A stretch of DNA of 64,000 nt, from contig CAMYAK010000004.1 in assembly GCA_947253765.1 (NCBI GenBank), positions 50,193 to 114,192 on the forward strand, read 5' to 3'. Positions within the stretch are counted from its first letter, which is position 1. Each line of letters starts with the position of its first letter. This DNA comes from an uncultured Tissierellia bacterium. Lineage in GTDB: Bacteria > Bacillota > Clostridia > Tissierellales > Peptoniphilaceae. Shown here in pieces: positions 1-7,503 of this stretch. Below the pieces are notes generated by a model. The model was not told the DNA's origin and did no database searches. It worked only from the letters and a program-made list of their open reading frames with translations. A program made the translations under genes and the position numbers.

Positions 1-1185
1 GATATAGAATCCCAGCCCTTCATTGAAGCCATAAGGCAGATCCACTCAATGCAGCCCGAGAACGTTATGTTCATACATACGGTGCTGATCCCCAATATAC
101 CATGCACTGATGAATTGAAGACCAAGCCGGCCCAGCACTCATTTAAAGAGCTCATGAGCTATGGAATAAAGCCGGATGTTTTCATACTTAGGGCGGCTGA
201 AGAGATAACCGATGAGATTTTTGAAAAGATTTCTCTTTTCTGCGACCTGCCTAAAGAAGCGATTATAGAGTCAAAGAATGTCGACCTTATATATGAGGTT
301 CCTCTGGTATTCCATGCCCAGAACCTGGACTCTTATATCTTGAAGCACTTCGGTCTGAAATCAAAGGCCGATAAAATTGGCGAATGGAAGGCCATGTGTG
401 AGAAATTCAAGAAGGCCGATAAAGAAATAAGAATAGCCCTGGTCGGCAAGTATACCAAGCTCAGGGATGCCTATCTCTCAGTGTATGAGGCTTTAGCTGA
501 TGCAGGCTACAATCTGGGTGCCAAGACCACGGTCAAGTATATTGATGCGGAAAAAATAAACAAAGATAACGTTAAAGATAAGCTTAAGGGCATGGACGGA
601 ATCTTGGTTCCCGGCGGATTCGGTGAGCGGGGGATTGAAGGTATGCTCATTGCAATTGAGTATGCAAGAAAGAATGACCTGCCCTTCCTGGGAATCTGTC
701 TGGGCATGCAGCTTTGTGTTGTCGAGGCGGCAAGGAACGAGCTTGGGCTTAAAGACGCTTCTTCCACGGAATTTGATCGTAATACTCCTTACCCTGTGCT
801 ACATCTTCTGGAAGACCAGGATGAGGGCGGAAAGATAGGGGGAACCCTTAGACTTGGAAACCAGGATTTCCACGTAAAAGAGAACTCTTTGGCCTATAAA
901 CTTTATGGCGATGACAATATTGTGGAACGCCATAGGCACAGGTATGAAGTAAATAATAAATACGTAGATATGATTGAGGAGGGATCCGGGCTTGTATTCT
1001 CAGGTATTAAACTTTCCCACAATCTCATGGAAATCGTGGAAAGACCTGATCAAACATTTTTCATAGCAAGCCAATTCCATCCGGAATTCAGGTCAAGACC
1101 CAATTCTCCCCATCCTCTATTTGTGGGGCTTATAAAGAGTTGCTTAAAGGTCAAGGAAAACAAGAAAGAAGTTAAGGTTAAATAG
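1..1185 (+). CDS. pyrG: CTP synthase, 3' part (5' end outside the window)
   Basis: Glutamine-dependent amination of UTP to CTP, the last step of de novo pyrimidine nucleotide synthesis, in the cytoplasm. The reading frame is open from base 1 (DIESQPFIEAIRQIHS before the first Met at 49), so 394 residues are visible of a family length near 535; the missing part holds the start of the synthetase domain. ELKTKPAQHS belongs to the synthetase domain. The C-terminal glutamine amidotransferase shows the nucleophile cysteine in GICLGMQ and the His-Glu pair in QFHPEF. The internal ATG at 49 is not a start. Its promoter cannot be seen. The 115 bp to the next gene hold a structured leader. Identification is secure. 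Confidence 0.97.
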   Translation, partial: DIESQPFIEAIRQIHSMQPENVMFIHTVLIPNIPCTDELKTKPAQHSFKELMSYGIKPDVFILRAAEEITDEIFEKISLFCDLPKEAIIESKNVDLIYEVPLVFHAQNLDSYILKHFGLKSKADKIGEWKAMCEKFKKADKEIRIALVGKYTKLRDAYLSVYEALADAGYNLGAKTTVKYIDAEKINKDNVKDKLKGMDGILVPGGFGERGIEGMLIAIEYARKNDLPFLGICLGMQLCVVEAARNELGLKDASSTEFDRNTPYPVLHLLEDQDEGGKIGGTLRLGNQDFHVKENSLAYKLYGDDNIVERHRHRYEVNNKYVDMIEEGSGLVFSGIKLSHNLMEIVERPDQTFFIASQFHPEFRSRPNSPHPLFVGLIKSCLKVKENKKEVKVK

Positions 1186-1196
1186 CCTTACTCATA

Positions 1197-1290
1197 ACCA
1201 AGCGGACCGCAAGGCCGCTATGGTAAAAGGAATTTTATTGGAATGTAGGGGCCTCAGGGCTAAGTGACCGGCATCTTAGTGAGCCGGATC
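1197..1290 (+). promoter_or_regulatory. Tandem bulged-A hairpin leader, candidate pan RNA motif, upstream of the pantothenate transporter
   Basis: Two hairpins share one architecture. Hairpin 1 (1197-1224): outer stem 1197-1200/1221-1224, bulged A1220, five pairs 1201-1205/1215-1219, bulged A1206, two pairs, GCAA tetraloop. Hairpin 2 (1265-1291): short outer stem, bulged A1288, five pairs 1268-1272/1283-1287, bulged A1273, two pairs, loop TTAGT. In both, the bulged adenosines lie on opposite strands five pairs apart. Hairpin 2 abuts the GGAGG ribosome binding site (1291-1295). The pan RNA motif is described as stem-loops with two conserved bulged A residues upstream of pantothenate genes in Firmicutes and others, and the downstream genes here are a pantothenate-type transporter and coaX. 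The structure is read directly; the class assignment is inference. Confidence 0.6.
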
Positions 1291-1300
1291 GGAGGTTAAG

Positions 1301-1897
1301 ATGAACAGTAACGACAGATTTTTTAACGCAAAGAACATCTCAAAACTGGCAGTGTTTATAGCCATAATGCTTGTGATCAACATAACCCACCTGGGCTATT
1401 TCACCATAGGGGTTATTTCGGTCACTTCCATGCACATACCGGTGGTTATAGGAGCCTTATATGGAGGCTGGAAATATGGATCAATTCTGGGCCTGGCCTT
1501 CGGTTTAACTTCTTTCTTCAGAGCAATGAGGGGAGAAGCCGGGCTTATGACCCCATTTTTGATGAATCCTATCGTATCAGTGGCGACAAGGGTTGCTTTC
1601 GGATTTTTTGTAGGATGGTTGGGAGAAAAGCTTAGGGGCAAGCCAAAATTTGTCCACTATGCAGTTCCGGCATTTTTGGGAACAGTCCTACACACCTGTA
1701 TGGTTATGGGATCTATCTACTTTATTTATGCTAATGATTTAATGAAGATAACCGGCAAAACCTTAAAGGCGGTCCAAGTTATGGTATTAACGGTTTTCGG
1801 CACGAACGGTATCCCGGAGGCTATATTCGCTGCCATACTTGCGGTCATAATATGCGGAGCCTTGGAGGCCGGTAGGAAAAACAAGGAAAGAATATGA
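1301..1897 (+). CDS. panT: ECF transporter S component, probable pantothenate transporter
   Basis: Membrane substrate-binding subunit of an energy-coupling factor vitamin transporter. The 198 residues are almost entirely hydrophobic, with about five or six membrane segments and basic ends (RKNKERI). The segment SMHIPVVIGALYGGWKYG followed by GLAFGLTSFF is typical of the pantothenate/DUF3816 branch of S components. It needs a shared ECF module (EcfA, EcfA', EcfT) encoded elsewhere. The start ATG follows a GGAGG site with five bases of spacing, and the TGA overlaps the coaX start as ATGA, so the two are translationally coupled. Pantothenate specificity is inferred from coaX linkage and the leader; another vitamin cannot be excluded. 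Confidence 0.85.
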   Translation: MNSNDRFFNAKNISKLAVFIAIMLVINITHLGYFTIGVISVTSMHIPVVIGALYGGWKYGSILGLAFGLTSFFRAMRGEAGLMTPFLMNPIVSVATRVAFGFFVGWLGEKLRGKPKFVHYAVPAFLGTVLHTCMVMGSIYFIYANDLMKITGKTLKAVQVMVLTVFGTNGIPEAIFAAILAVIICGALEAGRKNKERI

Positions 1898-2724
1898 GCG
1901 ACAAAGATCAGAAAGAACCGGGATCGAGGCTGCTGACCCTGGACGTTGGAAACACAAATCTCACGTGGGGAATTTTTAAGGGCCAAAAGCTTGAGCACCA
2001 ATGGAGAACCCAGACAAATGTAGTTAAAACTTCAGATGAGTACGGTATAGAGCTCGAGGGAATTCTTAACCACTTCAACTATAAGCGTGAGCACATAAAG
2101 GATGCCATAATCGGCTCAGTAGTTCCTGTTTTGAACCATAGGTTCAATTCTATGATGACCAGATTTTTGAAAATCTCACCATATATTGTCGGCGAGGGTA
2201 CCAAGACCGGGATTCCCATAAAAATGGATAATCCTAAAGATGTCGGATCGGACAGGATCATTAATGCGGTAGCCGGCTTTGAGAAATATGGGGGCCCCTT
2301 GGTGATTATAGATATAGGAACGGCCATTACCCACGATGTCGTATCGTCGGATGGGGCATATTTGGGGGGATCAATTGCCCCCGGGGTCAGCATGGGGGCC
2401 GATGGCCTTACATCAAGGACTGCGAAATTGCCCAAGGTTGAACTTCAACTCCTGGACCATGCCATAGGCAAAAATACAATAGAGGCCATGCAAATAGGTA
2501 TTGTTCAGGGTTATCTTGGAATGGTTGACCATTTAACTGAAATTATTGTCCGGGAAATTAAGGAGAAAGAGTCTGTTGACCGGGTCAGGGTAGTTGCTAC
2601 GGGCGGCTATTCAAGCCTGCTTTCAAAGAATTCGAAATACATAGAGATAGTTGACAAGGACCTGACCCTGGATGGACTGAGAATAATATATGAGAAGACT
2701 TTGAAGGCAAGAAGAATTAGTTAA
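1894..2724 (+). CDS. coaX: Type III pantothenate kinase
   Basis: ATP-dependent phosphorylation of pantothenate, the committed step of coenzyme A synthesis. The ASKHA fold is clear: phosphate-1 motif LDVGNTNLTWGIF near residue 10, the GSDRIINAVAG motif with the catalytic Asp near residue 110, and the phosphate-2 segment DIGTAITHDVV followed by LGGSIAPGV. At 276 residues it is slightly longer than the usual 255-260, with a polar N-terminal tail (SDKDQKEPGSRL). The ATG lies inside the stop of the transporter gene (ATGA), so uptake and trapping of pantothenate are made together. Type III kinases are generally not feedback-inhibited by CoA, which would make leader control of this pair meaningful. 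Confidence 0.96.
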   Translation: MSDKDQKEPGSRLLTLDVGNTNLTWGIFKGQKLEHQWRTQTNVVKTSDEYGIELEGILNHFNYKREHIKDAIIGSVVPVLNHRFNSMMTRFLKISPYIVGEGTKTGIPIKMDNPKDVGSDRIINAVAGFEKYGGPLVIIDIGTAITHDVVSSDGAYLGGSIAPGVSMGADGLTSRTAKLPKVELQLLDHAIGKNTIEAMQIGIVQGYLGMVDHLTEIIVREIKEKESVDRVRVVATGGYSSLLSKNSKYIEIVDKDLTLDGLRIIYEKTLKARRIS

Positions 2725-2726
2725 AG

Positions 2727-3689
2727 ATGTGTATGGAAACAAATAAAAAAATTTTCGGACCGGCACCTTTAGCGGGGTTTAGCGACCTGCCTTTCAGACT
2801 TTTATGCTATGAAAATGGGGCTGATTTTGCGGTGACGGAGATGGTTTCCGCAAAGGCTCTTTTTTATAACAGTGAAAAGACTGATGAGCTTCTCAGAGTT
2901 TCTGAAGATGAGGGAAGGTTAGTTTTACAGCTTTTCGGACATGAACCGGAGATTTTTGAAAAGGTAATAAAAGAGAAGATAAACCATAGGCGGGGATTCA
3001 GCTCAATAGATTTAAATATGGGCTGTCCGGCCCCTAAGATAGTGAAAAATGGGGATGGGTCTGCTCTTATGGAAGAACCCTTGCTCGCATCTAAGGTAAT
3101 AAGAAGTATGGTAAAATCCTCTAACAGTCCTGTATCGGTCAAGTTTCGTCTGGGTCCGGATTCACATAGGAAGAACTTTCTTGAGATTGGGAAGATAGCC
3201 CAGGAGGAGGGGGCGGCATCGGTTTGCCTTCACGCAAGAACAAGGGAAGCCATGTATTCAGGCCGGGCAGAATGGGAAGCTATTGCCGAATTGAAAAACA
3301 GGCTAAGCATTCCTGTAATTGGAAACGGGGATGTGGATTCGCCTCAGTCTGCTGTAAAAATGCTGGACCAAACGGGATGTGACGGCATAGCCATAGGAAG
3401 GGGAGCAATAGGCAAGCCATTTTTATTTGGACAGATAAAGTCCTTCATAGATAATGGGACATATAGTGAAACACCATTGGAAAATATAATTTCCACTATG
3501 ATTTCTCACTATAAGATGGAAATTGACCTGAGGGGAGAACATAGGGCCCTCTTGGTTATGAGAAAAAATTTTACATATTATTTGAAGGGCTTGAGAGGGA
3601 TTAAGGAAGCCGGACGGATAATAAATCAAACTGAAGATATGGACCAAGTTGAACAAGTGCTGAGGAATTTACTTAAATTAAACAGCTAG
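2727..3689 (+). CDS. dusB: tRNA-dihydrouridine synthase (Dus family)
   Basis: FMN-dependent reduction of uridines in tRNA D-loops. The TIM-barrel motifs are all present: PLAGFSDLPFR at the N terminus, the catalytic cysteine in NMGCPAPKI (near residue 100), HARTREAMYSG, GNGDV and IGRGAIGKP for FMN and phosphate binding. It has 320 residues, normal for the family. It starts two bases after coaX with only a weak AAAG upstream; an in-frame ATG six bases downstream (2733) is an alternative start. The dusB symbol follows usual Firmicutes practice; the exact uridine position modified is not visible. It is probably co-transcribed with panT and coaX. Confidence 0.93.
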   Translation: MCMETNKKIFGPAPLAGFSDLPFRLLCYENGADFAVTEMVSAKALFYNSEKTDELLRVSEDEGRLVLQLFGHEPEIFEKVIKEKINHRRGFSSIDLNMGCPAPKIVKNGDGSALMEEPLLASKVIRSMVKSSNSPVSVKFRLGPDSHRKNFLEIGKIAQEEGAASVCLHARTREAMYSGRAEWEAIAELKNRLSIPVIGNGDVDSPQSAVKMLDQTGCDGIAIGRGAIGKPFLFGQIKSFIDNGTYSETPLENIISTMISHYKMEIDLRGEHRALLVMRKNFTYYLKGLRGIKEAGRIINQTEDMDQVEQVLRNLLKLNS

Positions 3690-3715
3690 GGCCGGGATTT
3701 TATTGGGAGGCTATT

Positions 3716-5380
3716 TTGAGATTAGTTTTAAAAAAGATAAATGTAATTAAAATTGCTTTATTGTTGGTGTTCTCACTTATCATAAGCGGAACCGTCTTTG
3801 AGGCCAAGGCTGATGAGGGGGAGAAGCTTGTTAAGAGAATCGGAGGGGCGGACAGGTACAAGACCTGTGTCCTGCTTTCAAAAGAAAATTTCAGTCAAGC
3901 TGATGAGATAGTTTTGGTTTCGGGGGAGAAGTTTCCTGATGCCCTATCGGCCATGCTATATGCCGAGAAAAAAGGGGCACCTGTGCTGTTGAACCCCTCA
4001 AGGAACCTTAATCCTGAAATAAAAAAGGAAATTGGACGCTTGGGAGCGACCGGAATTACATTGATAGGCGGCAATAATGCCTTGTCAGCCAATGTTGAGA
4101 AGGCTTTGCAGGATAAAACCTGTGAAAGAGTCTCAGGCAAAAACAGGTATGATACGTCACTTAAATTGGCGGAATTAACAGTTGATACCAAGACTGACCA
4201 AGTGGTTATTGCAAGCGGAGAAAACTATCCTGACGCCCTGGCAGCAGGCCCTTACAGTTTAAAAAATTCAGCCCCAATTCTCCTTTATAGCGGGAAAAAC
4301 GGACCTGATATCATAAAGTTTATGGATGACAATGATATAAGCAAGGCTTTAATTGTGGGAGGCGAGTCTGCAGTAGATAGGGGCCTTGCAAAGAGCCTAG
4401 AGAAGGCTTCCAAGTCGGTTACAAGGGTTGGAGGAAAGACCAGATATGAGACGGCCCTTAAACTGGCAAAGCTTACCAATCCTGATACAAAAAAAGTCTT
4501 AATGGTTTCAGGCGAAGGTTTTGCTGATGCCTTGGCATCGGCTTCTTTGGCCAACAAATTATCGGCACCGATCATTCTTTCCGGAAGAAAGACAGGAGAT
4601 GCCAATCTCAAAGGCCTGTCCAAAAATCTTGATTTTGAAAAAATATATATAATCGGCGGGAAAAAAGCTATAAATACAACAAGGATTGAGAAGGAGAACA
4701 GGCTGGTAAAGCCGGCTGCAGACCCGGAAGTCAAGCCTGAGTCAAAGCCGGAAAACGAGGATAATAATTCCGGACATAAACCCAACACATCAACAAATAA
4801 AATAAGGGTTTTCATTGATCCGGGACACGGCGGGTCGGATTCAGGCGCAGTTGGAAACGGTATCATGGAGAAGGAAGTTAGTCTTACGATAGCCTTGAAG
4901 CTTAGAGATGAGCTTGAAAAGAGAGGATATGCTACAAAGATGTCCCGCGAAACCGACGAGTATGTCCGCCTTATTGATCGTCCGATTATGTCAAACGAAT
5001 GGGGGGCTGATATTTTCGTAAGCCTCCACCACAACTCTGCCCATCTGTCCGGTGAGGGATTGGAAACTTGGTATTACGCTTATAGTGATAAATACAAGCC
5101 GAAAATAAATTTAGACCTACACAATGACCCAAAGAGACTTAAGTTCAGCAAGGCTCTTGCAAGGTGTATTCAAAAGCAGATGGCAAGGCAATCCAATATG
5201 AAGGATAGGGGGATCAAAGGGGCCTCATATTTGGTCCTGAGAGAGTGCAATGTTCCCGCTGTTATGGTTGAACTTGGCTTTGTGACCTCTCCATGGGATG
5301 CAAAATGGATAAAAGACCCCATACACCAAGGTATCCTTGCAAACGCTGTGGCTGATGGAATAGATGATTATTTTAGATAA
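3716..5380 (+). CDS. Secreted N-acetylmuramoyl-L-alanine amidase with three CWB2 repeats
   Basis: Cell-wall hydrolase that cuts the amide bond between MurNAc and the stem peptide. TTG start six bases after GGGAGG. Signal peptide at residues 1-32 (basic start, hydrophobic core, AKA before the mature end). Three CWB2 cell-wall binding repeats start at about 39, 137 and 235, each opening with an R-[IV]-x-G-x-x-RY pattern. A Pro/Glu/Lys/Asn-rich linker (about 330-360) leads to an Amidase_3 domain (364-554) with all four zinc or catalytic positions visible: H371 (DPGHGG), E385, H438 (SLHHN) and E519 (MVELGF). CWB2 repeats anchor proteins to anionic wall polymers in clostridia. It lies 26 bases after dusB and ends at a strong terminator. 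Confidence 0.94.
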   Translation: MRLVLKKINVIKIALLLVFSLIISGTVFEAKADEGEKLVKRIGGADRYKTCVLLSKENFSQADEIVLVSGEKFPDALSAMLYAEKKGAPVLLNPSRNLNPEIKKEIGRLGATGITLIGGNNALSANVEKALQDKTCERVSGKNRYDTSLKLAELTVDTKTDQVVIASGENYPDALAAGPYSLKNSAPILLYSGKNGPDIIKFMDDNDISKALIVGGESAVDRGLAKSLEKASKSVTRVGGKTRYETALKLAKLTNPDTKKVLMVSGEGFADALASASLANKLSAPIILSGRKTGDANLKGLSKNLDFEKIYIIGGKKAINTTRIEKENRLVKPAADPEVKPESKPENEDNNSGHKPNTSTNKIRVFIDPGHGGSDSGAVGNGIMEKEVSLTIALKLRDELEKRGYATKMSRETDEYVRLIDRPIMSNEWGADIFVSLHHNSAHLSGEGLETWYYAYSDKYKPKINLDLHNDPKRLKFSKALARCIQKQMARQSNMKDRGIKGASYLVLRECNVPAVMVELGFVTSPWDAKWIKDPIHQGILANAVADGIDDYFR

Positions 5381-5419
5381 TTTATAAGCTATCAACAATA
5401 TCAACAAGATAATAAATTA

Positions 5420-5451
5420 AAAAGTACAGATGGCCGTCTGTACTTTTTTTT
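5420..5451. terminator. Bidirectional rho-independent terminator between the amidase and histidine kinase genes
   Basis: Eleven-pair stem AAAAGTACAGA / TCTGTACTTTT (5420-5430 and 5437-5447), loop TGGCCG, T run to 5451 on the + strand and an A run on the other side, so it can work in both directions. The TAA of the minus-strand kinase (5450-5452) sits in the T run. Confidence 0.9.
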
Positions 5452-6808
5452 ATACATTCAATTTTTCATGTGCCGGGCTTTTAAAGTAGATCCTGAAGAC
5501 TGTTCCCCGGCCGACCTTGCTGGAAAGGCTAATCTCACCGCCAAGCTGTTTTACAATATTTTTTGTTATGGCCAGACCCAGTCCTGAGCCGCCAAGGGCC
5601 TTGTTTCTGGAAGAATCAACCCTGTAGAACCTGTCGAAAATATGCTTTTGGTCTTCCTTTTTAATGCCTATACCGTTATCCGTAACGCTGAGCATTATGT
5701 ACTTTTTGTTTTGATTTAAAGCGACTCGAATCCTACCGCCAACATCAACGGCTTTCAAAGCATTTGAGAGGAGGTTGTTGAGCATTTCGCTATAAAGTCT
5801 CTCATCGGTATCCATAAAGATCATAGGGTCTATGGCTCGGACAAGGACGAGCTTTTTTTCTTTTATACCGGGTTCAAAGGCGTCTAATATTTTTTCCGTG
5901 AATTGGCTGATGTTTACTTCATGCATCATTGAAGACACTTCCATGGAAGTCAGGTCATAGCTTTCCCTAAGCCTCTTTACGATATCAGTAAGCTGGTCAC
6001 AGTTGTTTCTTATAACTTTAAGAGCCTCAGAATCAATCGGGACAACACCGTCCTCCATGGCCTCGAGTTGGAGGCTTATATTTGTAAGGGGAGTCCTGAG
6101 ATCGTGTGAAATATCCTGGCCATAGGCCTTCCTGACCTCTTCCTGATCCTTTAAGGTGGCAGACAGATAGGAGAAGCTGCCGGCAAGTGTCTTGATTTCA
6201 GCAAGATCTGAGTTAACCTCTATATCATCATAGACTCCATGAGAAAGGGACTGGATTTTTGATGACAGGTCTTCTATGGGCCTGGTCAGCCTGGCCGAAA
6301 ACTTACCGGCCAGGAAGAAGGCGGCTATTAGAAAGATCGGAAATAAAAGGGGGAGGGAGCCGAGTGTATTGGCCTGAAACTCTTTTTTAAGCTCCTCATA
6401 GGCGGGATTGTTCAAATCGTGGGTAATGAGCAGGCTGCCTATATTTTCTCGATTTTCATTTACCAATATGTAAGATTCGGTCTTAATGTCCCGGTGAGGG
6501 TTATACTTTAAGCCCTTGTAACCCGCTACAATCTTAGAATCATTGTCCATAATAGTTATATTGATTTTACTGTCCTCGGAATAAATTTTAAGCCTGCTGT
6601 CCCAGGACTTTTTGTCGGAAATTTTTCCATCAATAATAACTTGTTCACTTATGTCAGTTGCGATTTTTTGTATTCTCTGATCTTCGGTGTATGACAAAAA
6701 AAGCTTGAAACTCTCGGAAAAAGAGAAAATCATAAAGGCTGTGACTATAAGAACGGCAACAAGCATGAAGGTTATCATCAGCAAGGCCAGCCTGTTCCTC
6801 AGCTTCAT
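5450..6808 (-). CDS. Sensor histidine kinase, HAMP type
   Basis: Membrane sensor of a two-component system; it autophosphorylates a histidine and passes the phosphate to the adjacent regulator. The 452 residues show TM1 at about 8-30, an extracytoplasmic sensor of about 115 residues, TM2 at about 150-168, HAMP (169-222), HisKA with His235 in DISHDLRTPL, and HATPase_c with NLLSNA (345-350), DNGIG (377-381), FDRF and GGSGLGL (406-412). ATG start. Two bases separate it from the regulator gene, in an operon led by a class A PBP. The ligand is unknown; cell-wall stress is a reasonable guess from that neighbour, but nothing in the sensor domain proves it. Confidence 0.93.
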   Translation of the reverse strand: MKLRNRLALLMITFMLVAVLIVTAFMIFSFSESFKLFLSYTEDQRIQKIATDISEQVIIDGKISDKKSWDSRLKIYSEDSKINITIMDNDSKIVAGYKGLKYNPHRDIKTESYILVNENRENIGSLLITHDLNNPAYEELKKEFQANTLGSLPLLFPIFLIAAFFLAGKFSARLTRPIEDLSSKIQSLSHGVYDDIEVNSDLAEIKTLAGSFSYLSATLKDQEEVRKAYGQDISHDLRTPLTNISLQLEAMEDGVVPIDSEALKVIRNNCDQLTDIVKRLRESYDLTSMEVSSMMHEVNISQFTEKILDAFEPGIKEKKLVLVRAIDPMIFMDTDERLYSEMLNNLLSNALKAVDVGGRIRVALNQNKKYIMLSVTDNGIGIKKEDQKHIFDRFYRVDSSRNKALGGSGLGLAITKNIVKQLGGEISLSSKVGRGTVFRIYFKSPAHEKLNV

Positions 6809-6810
6809 TT

Positions 6811-7503
6811 TTATCTCCTAAAAGAGTTGGCCCTGTATCCGACCCCGTAGACGGTTTGAATATAGACCGGGTCTTTAGGATCATCTTCAATTTTCTGCCT
6901 TATATTTTTAATATGGGTGTCAATGGCCCTATCATAGGCATCATAATCGATGCCGAAAGTAATCTCTATAATTTCATCACGTGTAAAAATCTTATCAGGA
7001 TGGGTGAGTAGGGTGGCCAGGATCATGAACTCGTTTTTGGTAAGGTGGACTTCATCCTGATCCTTAAACGTCCTCATGGAGTCGGGATGCATTGCGATGC
7101 GGCCGTCTCCGCTCGTTATTTTGCTCAGGTCATTCTTAATTATTGAACGTCTAAGGACGGCCTTAACCCTTTCGACCAGCTCCCTGGCGGAGAAGGGCTT
7201 GCACAGATAGTCATCTGCGCCCCTTCTCAAATTAGTCACCCTGTCGGACTCATCAATCTTAGCCGAAACGATTATAACAGGACAGTTTGATTCTTCCCTA
7301 ATTATGTCAAGCAGGTCTTCGCCTGAAAGCTCAGGCAACATGAGGTCAAGAATTACCAGGTCAGGATCTTCTTTGCTGAAAAGATCCAAAGCCTCTTTGC
7401 CATCCTGGGCCGTCAAGACGGTATAGCCCTCTTTAGTCAAATAAGCCTTTTCAATTTTTAAAATGGAAAGCTCATCCTCAGCAATCAATATTTTAGCCAT
7501 CAT
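6811..7503 (-). CDS. OmpR/PhoB-family response regulator
   Basis: DNA-binding partner of the downstream kinase. The receiver domain (residues 1-118) has the acidic pair ED at 9-10, phospho-acceptor D53 in ILDLMLP, and the conserved Lys in DYLCKPFS. The C-terminal winged helix ends with IRQKIEDDPKDPVYIQTVYGVGYR, the standard recognition-helix and wing segment. The start is one of two adjacent ATGs (MMAK, 7503 or 7500), preceded by AAAGGGG. The start overlaps the TGA of the PBP gene as ATGA, so translation is coupled to the PBP. Targets are unknown. Confidence 0.94.
   Translation of the reverse strand: MMAKILIAEDELSILKIEKAYLTKEGYTVLTAQDGKEALDLFSKEDPDLVILDLMLPELSGEDLLDIIREESNCPVIIVSAKIDESDRVTNLRRGADDYLCKPFSARELVERVKAVLRRSIIKNDLSKITSGDGRIAMHPDSMRTFKDQDEVHLTKNEFMILATLLTHPDKIFTRDEIIEITFGIDYDAYDRAIDTHIKNIRQKIEDDPKDPVYIQTVYGVGYRANSFRR

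Noticed and set aside
4285..5034. A 249-codon open frame on the minus strand opposite the amidase gene.
   Set aside because: It has no ribosome site or recognisable motif and mirrors the codon pattern of a well-supported gene.
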